NCBI GenBank assembly: GCA_025060055.1 | Contig: JANXCK010000046.1 | Location: 1 to 6,789, forward strand | Length of the DNA stretch: 6,789 bases | Source: Fimbriimonadales bacterium | Lineage (GTDB): Bacteria > Armatimonadota > Fimbriimonadia > Fimbriimonadales > GBS-DC | Reading direction: 5' to 3' | Shown here: positions 1 to 4,942 of the stretch, piece by piece | Position numbering within the stretch: position 1 is the stretch's first letter | Layout of the letters: every line of letters begins with the position of its first letter | Position numbers and translations under genes: made by a program | The notes under the pieces: model-generated | Told to the model about the DNA's origin: nothing | What the model saw: the letters and a program-made list of their open reading frames with translations, nothing else | Databases searched by the model: none

Positions 1-59
1 CAAAAACTACCCCACTCTCGCCCCCGAATTATCTGCCCTAAAAGAGCGAGCTAGTAGCA

Positions 60-110
60 GAGCTTTCACTACTGGCTGAAAGCTCGGAGCAGGCGATTGA
101 GTGCGCCTGT
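60..110. repeat. Two adjacent short inverted repeats
   Basis: GAGCTTTC (60-67) is perfectly complementary to GAAAGCTC (78-85), with a 10-base loop. Right after it, GCAGGCG (89-95) pairs with CGCCTGT (104-110), including one G-T pair. They lie in the first 177 bases, where I see no convincing gene. They could be the terminator region of an upstream gene outside the window, but no T-run follows either hairpin. Chance occurrence is possible for stems this short. Confidence 0.3.
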
Positions 111-177
111 CCACGCTCTTTGGGGCGCGCGGCTAAACCTAAGCGCTGGAGCAATACCTTACAGGGGGCAAAAGAGT

Positions 178-633
178 ATGAGGAGGCAGCAGCGCACCAA
201 GCGCAGGGCGAAAGCTGCCCGTCCTCCGAACGGGCAGTTGAACCAGTCAGCACGCGCGCAGAGTAAGTACGCGAGAGAGGTGAAACCCACGCCTTCAACT
301 GTTAGGCATACCAAGCGCATTGCGCTGCGCTACTGCTCGAGGGGGCATCCCGACATTCACGGGGACAAAAATTGCCGAGTGTGCGGGGCGCCTATCATAG
401 ACAGGTGTTCGGCATGCGGCGCAAAAATGTACATTGACCTGAGCCAAGAAGTATTCTCTCAATATGACCTCGACAAGCGACGCGAAATCTTTATCAAGGA
501 GCGCCCGTTGTATTGTACTTCCTGTAAAGCTCGCTTTCCGTGGACAAGGCGCGTGAAGGCGGCACAGCTCTGGCAGCAAGTTTTCGGATTGGTTGAGAAT
601 GTTCGCAAATGGCTGACGACAGTGCAAGGGTAG
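178..633 (+). CDS. Small basic zinc-ribbon protein, DUF2321-like
   Basis: This is a 151-residue protein with no function I can name. The first 50 residues are very rich in Lys and Arg and look disordered. The rest holds seven cysteines in an ordered pattern: C53 with H57 (YCSRGH), C66-x2-C69, C77-x2-C80 and C113-x2-C116 followed by FPWTRR. This suggests two interleaved zinc sites. The CxxC pairs ending in a short [FP]PWT motif resemble the DUF2321 family of uncharacterised bacterial zinc-ribbon proteins (recognised from memory, not searched). I chose the ATG at 178 because a G-rich stretch (164-168) sits nine bases upstream. An in-frame TTG at 97 would add 27 residues that carry no recognisable motif. 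The next gene, a DNA methyltransferase-nuclease, starts 50 bases later on the same strand. A DNA- or RNA-binding accessory role would fit the basic tail but is only inference. Confidence 0.7.
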   Translation: MRRQQRTKRRAKAARPPNGQLNQSARAQSKYAREVKPTPSTVRHTKRIALRYCSRGHPDIHGDKNCRVCGAPIIDRCSACGAKMYIDLSQEVFSQYDLDKRREIFIKERPLYCTSCKARFPWTRRVKAAQLWQQVFGLVENVRKWLTTVQG

Positions 634-667
634 GGAACGCACTAACGACTTAGCCGTGAACTCAAGG

Positions 668-673
668 TACAAT
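668..673 (+). promoter_or_regulatory. Possible -10 box for the methyltransferase gene
   Basis: TACAAT lies 10 bases before the ATG at 684, with no good -35 box 16-18 bases upstream. No Shine-Dalgarno sequence precedes the ATG closely; AAGG at 664-667 is too far away. If this box is real, the transcript would begin within a few bases of the start codon and be effectively leaderless. The evidence is a single hexamer, so it is weak. Confidence 0.3.
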
Positions 674-683
674 TCCTTTCGCC

Positions 684-2357
684 ATGCAACCCGCCAACAT
701 CCTCTATTATGGCGACAACCTGGAAGTGCTGCGCAAACACATCGGCGACGAGACGGTAGACCTCATCTACCTCGACCCGCCCTTCAACAGCAACCGCGAC
801 TACAACCTGCTGTTCAAGGAGCAATCAGGCGAACCTGCCCAAGCCCAAATCAAAGCCTTCACCGACGCATGGCAGTGGAGCGAACGCGCGTATATCGAGT
901 TCTGCGAAACTTGCCCCAAGCCGCGGCTGGTGTCGCTGGTGCAGGGGTTTGTGGACACTTTGGGGCGCAACGACCTCACGGCGTACCTGGTGATGATGGC
1001 GCCGCGACTGGTGGAGCTGCATCGCGTGCTGAAGCCGACGGGGAGCTTGTATCTGCACTGCGACCCGACCGCCAGCCACTACTTGAAGGTGATGCTGGAT
1101 GTGATTTTCGGGGCGCGAAACTTCAGAAACGAGATTGTGTGGAAGCGAACGAGTGCGCATAGTGGAGCGAAACGATGGGGCGATGTTCATGACGTCATAC
1201 TATTCTATACGAAGAGCGACTACTACATCTGGAACCAGGTATATCAACAGCACGAGGAAAGGCATATCCAAAGCAAATATACCTTTACAGACGAGCGTGG
1301 ACGATTCATGCCCGCTGACCTTACGGGAGCTGGTGTCACACACGGAGACTCTGGTAAGCCGTGGCGTGGGTATGACCCTACCGCAATCGGTAGACACTGG
1401 GCGGTGCCCAAGAAAGTAGTGGAGGAATTGGTGGGGAAACAGCAGGCAGATAAACTAACAGTTCAGGAGAAACTCGATTTACTGGATGCGAATGGCTACA
1501 TATACTGGCCATCTCATGGAAAGGGTTTCCCTCGTTTCAAACGGTACCTTACAGAAGGCACTCCTGTCCAAGATATTATCACTGATATTTCACCAATAAA
1601 TTCCCAAGCTAAGGAACGCCTCGGCTACCCCACACAGAAGCCCCTCGCTCTGCTGGAGCGCATCCTCCAAGCCTCCAGCAACGAAGGCGATGTGGTGTTA
1701 GACCCCTTCTGCGGCTGCGGCACCGCCGTCGTTGCTGCCCACAAACTCCGCCGACGCTGGATTGGAATTGACATCACCCACCTCGCGATTGCGCTCATCA
1801 AGTACCGTCTTGCCGATATGTTTGACCTCAAAGAGGGCGTGGATTACCGCGTGGTTGGCGAACCCACCACCGAAGCCGAAGCCCGCGCTCTGGCGCAGCA
1901 AGACCGCGACGAGTTCCAGAAGTGGGCGATTGGTCTCGTGCCTCGTGCCCGCCCCTTCCAAGACAAAAAAGGCGCGGACACGGGGATTGACGGGATTTTG
2001 TACTTCGTGGACGACAAGAGTAGCCCCAAGAAGGTGGTCATTCAGGTCAAGTCGGGCAAGGTGGGGGTCAAGGATGTGCGGGATTTTCGGGGCGTGATCG
2101 AGCGGGAGAAGGCGACTTTGGGGCTGTTTATCACGCTGGAGGCTCCGACGGCTCCGATGCTCCAGGAGGCGGCGCAGGCAGGCGATTACATCACGCCGTT
2201 GGGCAACCTCAGGTTGCCGAGGTTGCAGGTGCGCACGGTAGGGCAGTTGCTGGCAGGGGACGGGTTTGCCATACCGAGCGCGGCGTTGTTGATGGGGGTC
2301 TCGCGGGCAGGGCGCGTAGCACGCGCGGAGGGGCAGGGTGAGCTGGAGTGGGAGTAG
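684..2357 (+). CDS. Beta-class DNA methyltransferase fused to Mrr-like nuclease domain
   Basis: A 557-residue enzyme expected to transfer a methyl group from S-adenosylmethionine to a base in DNA. The catalytic motif DPPF (31-34) comes first; YPTQKP (315-320) and the AdoMet-binding DPFCGCGT (340-347) come later. This is the beta-class order, and DPPF favours N6-adenine methylation. Residues about 150-310 are the likely target-recognition region. Beyond the usual methyltransferase end, residues about 405-500 look like an Mrr-type PD-(D/E)xK nuclease: GADTGIDG (430-437, likely catalytic D436), then VIQVKSG with Q454-x-K456. All visible key residues are intact, so a single chain may both modify and cut DNA. 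A nuclease-like domain serving only in DNA binding is the alternative. The region coding for the recognition part (1201-1620) is about 48% GC against about 59% in 721-1140, which suggests domain exchange. No separate restriction or specificity gene is visible. The target site cannot be read from sequence. Confidence 0.88.
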   Translation: MQPANILYYGDNLEVLRKHIGDETVDLIYLDPPFNSNRDYNLLFKEQSGEPAQAQIKAFTDAWQWSERAYIEFCETCPKPRLVSLVQGFVDTLGRNDLTAYLVMMAPRLVELHRVLKPTGSLYLHCDPTASHYLKVMLDVIFGARNFRNEIVWKRTSAHSGAKRWGDVHDVILFYTKSDYYIWNQVYQQHEERHIQSKYTFTDERGRFMPADLTGAGVTHGDSGKPWRGYDPTAIGRHWAVPKKVVEELVGKQQADKLTVQEKLDLLDANGYIYWPSHGKGFPRFKRYLTEGTPVQDIITDISPINSQAKERLGYPTQKPLALLERILQASSNEGDVVLDPFCGCGTAVVAAHKLRRRWIGIDITHLAIALIKYRLADMFDLKEGVDYRVVGEPTTEAEARALAQQDRDEFQKWAIGLVPRARPFQDKKGADTGIDGILYFVDDKSSPKKVVIQVKSGKVGVKDVRDFRGVIEREKATLGLFITLEAPTAPMLQEAAQAGDYITPLGNLRLPRLQVRTVGQLLAGDGFAIPSAALLMGVSRAGRVARAEGQGELEWE

Positions 2358-2360
2358 TCA

Positions 2361-2514
2361 GTGCCTCAACGATTAGATTGTCCCGTTTTCCCACCCTCAC
2401 CCCCTGACCCCTCTCCCACCGCGTGGGAGAGGGGGACTCGGCTCCCCTCTTCCGCGTCGCGGGAGAGGGGCTGGGGGTGAGGGTCAAAAAGGGAGCTTTC
2501 AACGTTTGAGGCAC
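2361..2514. repeat. 154-base cloverleaf palindrome, MITE/REP-like
   Basis: The ends are GTGCCTCAACG (2361-2371) and CGTTTGAGGCAC (2503-2514), an inverted repeat with one unpaired base. Inside, TCCC and TTTT pair loosely with AAAA and GGGA. Then ACCCTCACCCCC (2393-2404) pairs perfectly with GGGGGTGAGGGT (2473-2484). That stem encloses two hairpins: CCCCTCTCCCAC (2408-2419) with GTGGGAGAGGGG (2423-2434), perfect with a 3-base loop, and a second arm 2444-2455 with 2459-2470 containing one G-T pair. The whole can fold as a four-way junction. It starts four bases after the methyltransferase stop codon. CCCTCACCCC/CCTCTCCC-type palindromes are common dispersed repeats in hot-spring bacteria, from general familiarity. 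There is no coding capacity and no clear target duplication. It could also help stop transcription of the methyltransferase gene, though no T-run follows. Confidence 0.75.
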
Positions 2515-2573
2515 TTAAGTCCTTCCTTCTTGAGATCGTCCCGATTCGGAGCAATAGCATCCCTGCCATCGCC

Positions 2574-2655
2574 TGCGACGGCAGAAATACCGTCGCACCA
2601 GCGTTTGGTAGCCCGCGCAGGCGGGCTTCGCTTGCACAGGAACGGCTTCAGCCGT
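2574..2655. repeat. Run of three short hairpins, REP-like
   Basis: TGCGACGG (2574-2581) pairs with CCGTCGCA (2590-2597). AGCCCGC (2610-2616) pairs with GCGGGCT (2621-2627) around a GCAG loop. ACGGC (2642-2646) pairs with GCCGT (2651-2655) around TTCA. Three GC-rich stems spaced within 82 bases of non-coding DNA look like a mosaic of small repetitive palindromes rather than a single RNA. Whether they recur in the genome cannot be seen from this window. Confidence 0.5.
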
Positions 2656-2660
2656 CTTTT
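2642..2660 (+). terminator. Weak candidate intrinsic terminator
   Basis: The five-bp stem ACGGC/GCCGT with a TTCA loop is followed by CTTTT, then CTGCAGG and another T-run (2670-2674). Its position just upstream of the sigma-factor promoter would suit a terminator for readthrough from the methyltransferase side. The stem is short and the T-run is interrupted, so this is uncertain; it may be only the last of the short repeat hairpins. Confidence 0.3.
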
Positions 2661-2693
2661 CTGCAGGCATTTTTCGAACACCCTCCCAACCCC

Positions 2694-2722
2694 TTGACAA
2701 ACGGGCGAATTCTTGTTATAAT
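2694..2722 (+). promoter_or_regulatory. Consensus sigma-70 promoter for the sigma-factor gene
   Basis: TTGACA (2694-2699) and TATAAT (2717-2722) both match the sigma-70/SigA consensus at all six positions and are separated by exactly 17 bases. A TG at 2714-2715, one base before the -10 box, adds an extended -10 element. Transcription should begin near 2729-2730, about 234 bases upstream of the sigma-factor start codon. This is the strongest promoter in the window and probably also serves rex, nadB and the PII gene. Confidence 0.92.
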
Positions 2723-2913
2723 TTTCGGGGCTTTCGCCGACGGGGGCGGGAATCCTGTGAGACAGGACGCAAGTCCAGCTCGAACAGCAGGAAAAACTGC
2801 GAGCGGGCTGTAATTAAAGGTTAGCGTCCAACGACATGGAACCAGAGCCAGAGGCGAATCGTATAGTTTCACAGGTACGAACGCCCTTATGGAAAACGGC
2901 TACACACGCGGGG

Positions 2914-2931
2914 TTGTGAGCGATTTCACAG
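2914..2931. promoter_or_regulatory. Candidate Rex operator
   Basis: TTGTGA-GCGATT-TCACAG matches the known Rex operator pattern TTGTGA-N6-TCACAA at 11 of 12 specified positions, and the gene for a Rex repressor lies downstream in the same cluster. It sits about 185 bases after the predicted transcription start, so Rex bound here would act as a roadblock or control a second promoter closer to the gene. TATAGT at 2862-2867 is a weak candidate for that. The same bases also form an RNA hairpin in the leader, which could explain the symmetry without Rex. Confidence 0.5.
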
Positions 2932-2946
2932 ACCGCATCGTTGGAC

Positions 2947-2953
2947 AGGAGGT
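2947..2953 (+). promoter_or_regulatory. Ribosome binding site deciding the GTG start
   Basis: AGGAGGT matches the anti-Shine-Dalgarno sequence and ends nine bases before the GTG at 2963. The TTG at 2958 is out of frame, so GTG is the start used. The site directly abuts the 3' strand of the long-range leader stem (2938-2946), so folding or opening of that stem could change ribosome access. Confidence 0.85.
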
Positions 2954-2962
2954 GTTATTGCA

Positions 2963-4222
2963 GTGCCCGTATTGGATGAAGAGATGGATATTTTGATGGA
3001 TACGCAGGCAACGGCTCGTCTCAACAAGGCGGGGCGGGAGACGCTGTATGACGACCCGCTCGGCTTGGAAATGGACACATCCGATTTAGACGAACTGGAG
3101 ACGCTGGAGGAGGATTTCTCCACGCTGGGGCTGGGCAGCCTCGACTTGGGCGAGGAGCTGGGCGGCGAAGAGGAGGTCGACTTCTGGGGCGGTGTCGGTG
3201 AGGAAACGCCCCACGAGGAAGACAGCGTCGAAATCGAACTCTGGATGCTGCAGAGCCGTCGCTCGCAACTGCTCACTCCTGAGGAGGAGATCCGTTTCTC
3301 GCAGCAAGTGCAAGAGGGGGAACGCCTTTACAAGATTCGCAAGCAACTTGCGGAAAAGCGCAAGGTCGACCCCGAAAGCGTCAGCGAGGAGGAGTGGGCA
3401 AAGGCGGCGAACCTGCCCACTTGGGAGCTGGCGGTGCGCATCCAGGAAGCCGAAGAGGCGAAGCGCCGCCTTATTGAATCGAACCTGCGCCTGGTGGTGA
3501 GCATCGCAAAGCGCTACGCTTCACGCGGTATCTCGCTGGCAGACCTGATTCAAGAAGGGAATCTGGGGCTGATTCGCGCTGTCGAGAAGTTCGACCCCGA
3601 GCGCGGCTTCCGCTTCAGCACCTACGCCACATGGTGGATTCGGCGTGCAATCGCCCGCGCCGTCATCAACAACAGCCGCACCATCCGTATCCCCGTGTAC
3701 GTGGCGGAGCTGATTAACAAAGTCATCAAGACCGAGTTGCGCTTGCAACAGATTCTGCAGCGCGAGCCGACCGACGAGGAAATCGCCGCTGAGACCAAGA
3801 TGTCCGTCGAGCGTGTGCGCGAGATTCGGCGGGCAGCGGTGGAACCCATCTCTATCGAAAGCCCCGTCGGCGAGCGCGACAACGCCACGCTCGGCGAGTT
3901 CATCCCGTCGCAGGACATCGTGCCCACCCCCGAAGACGTGACGGCACGGCTCATCCTGCGCGAGCAAATCGACATGATTTTGGAGAAGCTGCAGCCGCGC
4001 GAGCGCGACGTGGTGCGCCTGCGCTTCGGGCTGGATGACGGGCATCAGCGCACGCTCGAAGAGGTCGGCGCGGAACTCAAAATCACGCGCGAGCGCGTGC
4101 GCCAACTCGAGCTGCGCGCCCTGCGCAAGCTCCGACTCATCGGCGAGCGCATCGAAGACCTGCGCCGTAATCAAGGGCTGGAACTCGAAGACGCGCTCGC
4201 GCTCATTGAGGAAGTACAATGA
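2963..4222 (+). CDS. rpoD: RpoD/SigA-type sigma-70 factor
   Basis: A 419-residue sigma subunit that directs RNA polymerase to -35/-10 promoters. Residues 1-88 are strongly acidic, like region 1.1. A divergent region 1.2 follows (88-120; TPEEE kept). Region 2 spans about 165-245 (NLRLVVSIAKRYASRG, DLIQEGNLGLIRAVEKFDPERGFRFSTYATWWIRR), region 3 about 245-325, and region 4 about 335-391. The helix-turn-helix residues TLEEVG and TRERVRQLELRALRKLR (364-391) are intact, as expected for -35 recognition. In region 2.4 the positions equivalent to E. coli Q437 and T440, which contact the -10 element, are R228 and A231. About 28 residues extend past the usual C-terminal end. It is transcribed from a consensus promoter through a long structured leader. 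Length and domains fit a primary sigma, but the region 2.4 changes leave open a group 2 (alternative, RpoD-like) sigma. Start is GTG with AGGAGGT upstream. Confidence 0.9.
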   Translation: MPVLDEEMDILMDTQATARLNKAGRETLYDDPLGLEMDTSDLDELETLEEDFSTLGLGSLDLGEELGGEEEVDFWGGVGEETPHEEDSVEIELWMLQSRRSQLLTPEEEIRFSQQVQEGERLYKIRKQLAEKRKVDPESVSEEEWAKAANLPTWELAVRIQEAEEAKRRLIESNLRLVVSIAKRYASRGISLADLIQEGNLGLIRAVEKFDPERGFRFSTYATWWIRRAIARAVINNSRTIRIPVYVAELINKVIKTELRLQQILQREPTDEEIAAETKMSVERVREIRRAAVEPISIESPVGERDNATLGEFIPSQDIVPTPEDVTARLILREQIDMILEKLQPRERDVVRLRFGLDDGHQRTLEEVGAELKITRERVRQLELRALRKLRLIGERIEDLRRNQGLELEDALALIEEVQ

Positions 4223-4228
4223 TCACCC

Positions 4229-4256
4229 CATCGGGCAGGCGTATGCCTGCCCGATG
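4229..4256. repeat. Perfect 12-bp hairpin between sigma gene and rex
   Basis: CATCGGGCAGGC (4229-4240) and GCCTGCCCGATG (4245-4256) pair perfectly around a GTAT loop, filling most of the 45-base gap between the two genes. No T-run follows, so it is a poor intrinsic terminator. It may be a REP-type element or an mRNA hairpin that lowers or stabilises expression of the downstream genes relative to the sigma factor. Confidence 0.75.
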
Positions 4257-4267
4257 CGCTTGCTGCT

Positions 4268-4942
4268 ATGACGGAGACGCGCGTCCCGATACCGACCTTA
4301 GAAAGGTTAGCTATCTACCTGCGAGTGCTGCTGGACGCTCACGAGGCGGGCATTCAGACCCTCTCCTCGCAGGAGATGGAGCAACATTCGGGCATCAGCG
4401 CCGCGCAGTTTCGCAAAGACCTCTCCTACTTCGGCGAGTTCGGTAAACCCGGAGTCGGCTACTCTGTGTCGGGGCTGATTGCGTGCATCGAGCGCATCTT
4501 GCGCTTAGACGAGGAGCAGCCGATTCTGCTGGTCGGTGCGGGCAACATCGGCGCTGCGCTGGTCGGTTATCCGAATTTCAAGGCGCATCGCCTACGCATC
4601 GCCGCCGTGTTCGACAACAACTTCGTCAAAATCGGGCGTCCCTTCGGCGAGCTCATCATTGAGGACATCGCGCGCGTCAAGGAGGTCAACACCGAGATTG
4701 GCGCGCGGCTGGGCATTATCGCCGTGCCTGCGCATGCCGCCCAAGAGGTTGCCGATATGCTGGTCGAGGCGGGCGTCACGGGTATCCTGAATTTCGCGCC
4801 GACTATCCTGCGCACGCCGCCGCATGTGCATGTGCGCAACGTCTCGTTTCTGCAGGAACTCGCTGTGCTTTCCTATCACGCGGTGGCGGATGCGCCGTGC
4901 GTGAACGGTCAAGCACCTCGCGGAGGCAAGGATGGTCTATGA
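4268..4942 (+). CDS. rex: Redox-sensing transcriptional repressor Rex
   Basis: A 224-residue homodimeric repressor that senses the NADH/NAD+ ratio: in the family, NADH binding releases it from TTGTGA-N6-TCACAA operators, usually at fermentation and respiration genes. The N-terminal winged helix (about 1-80) shows IPTLERLAIYLRVL and the family hallmark RKDLSYFGEFGKPGVGY (49-65). The Rossmann NAD(H) domain follows, with GAGNIG (90-95), VFDNN (114-118) and the conserved IIAVPAHAAQEVAD (150-163). It ends with the domain-swapped helix region FLQELAVLSYHAV (194-206), then a short extra tail. No ribosome binding site precedes the ATG, which lies 45 bases after the sigma-factor stop behind a strong hairpin, so translation may depend on coupling or be low. 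The 3' end overlaps nadB by 11 bases. A matching operator-like site lies at 2914-2931, suggesting autoregulation. Confidence 0.97.
   Translation: MTETRVPIPTLERLAIYLRVLLDAHEAGIQTLSSQEMEQHSGISAAQFRKDLSYFGEFGKPGVGYSVSGLIACIERILRLDEEQPILLVGAGNIGAALVGYPNFKAHRLRIAAVFDNNFVKIGRPFGELIIEDIARVKEVNTEIGARLGIIAVPAHAAQEVADMLVEAGVTGILNFAPTILRTPPHVHVRNVSFLQELAVLSYHAVADAPCVNGQAPRGGKDGL

Larger units (their letters stand above)
2729..2962 (+). ncRNA. Structured leader RNA of the sigma-factor gene
   Basis: The transcribed leader is about 234 nt long and rich in pairing. GTCCAACGA (2826-2834) is perfectly complementary to TCGTTGGAC (2938-2946), and the latter ends immediately before the AGGAGGT ribosome binding site. 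Enclosed by this stem are two hairpins: GGCG-TCGTA (2853-2863) with TACGA-CGCC (2876-2885), and GGTTGTGA (2912-2919) with TCACAGACC (2926-2934, G2931 bulged). Upstream are TCCTGT/ACAGGA (2753-2758/2762-2767), GGAC-GCAA-GTCC (2765-2776, a GNRA loop) and GCTC-GCAG/CTGC-GAGC (2778-2804). Several pairings exclude each other: GGACGC (2765-2770) can instead pair with GCGTCC (2824-2829), disrupting the long-range stem, and CCTGTGA (2754-2760) can pair with loop bases TCACAGG (2869-2875). This looks like a cis-regulatory RNA acting on translation initiation. I compared it from memory with common riboswitch consensus motifs (TPP, FMN, cobalamin, SAM, glycine, lysine, c-di-GMP, c-di-AMP, T-box) and found no match. 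Conservation is untested. Confidence 0.55.

Noticed and set aside
97..177. Upstream TTG start adding 27 residues to the zinc-ribbon protein
   Set aside because: A GGAG does sit seven bases before it, but the added residues show no motif and the ATG at 178 has a G-rich site at good spacing.
295..672. Minus-strand 125-residue open frame opposite the zinc-ribbon gene
   Set aside because: The + frame shows ordered CxxC motifs and a start context; the minus frame lacks recognisable motifs. The + choice is moderately, not absolutely, certain.
2361..2660. CRISPR array
   Set aside because: The repeats are inverted, not regularly spaced direct repeats with unique spacers.
2515..2700. Minus-strand 61-residue open frame rich in Arg, Cys and aromatic residues
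   Set aside because: It is a translation of the short hairpin repeats and the promoter region; no ribosome binding site, no domain, and composition typical of spurious frames in repeats.
2741..2810. Cobalamin, c-di-GMP or c-di-AMP riboswitch in the leader
   Set aside because: Short matches such as GGGAA and GGACGCAA recall parts of these consensus sequences, but the diagnostic boxes and spacing are absent.
3521..4219. Long minus-strand open frame (232 residues) opposite the sigma-factor gene
   Set aside because: The + strand encodes an unmistakable, complete sigma-70 factor here; the antisense frame is a by-product of GC-rich codon use.
4215..4220. TACAAT as a -10 box for rex
   Set aside because: It overlaps the end of the sigma-factor gene and has no -35 partner at suitable distance; one hexamer is not enough.
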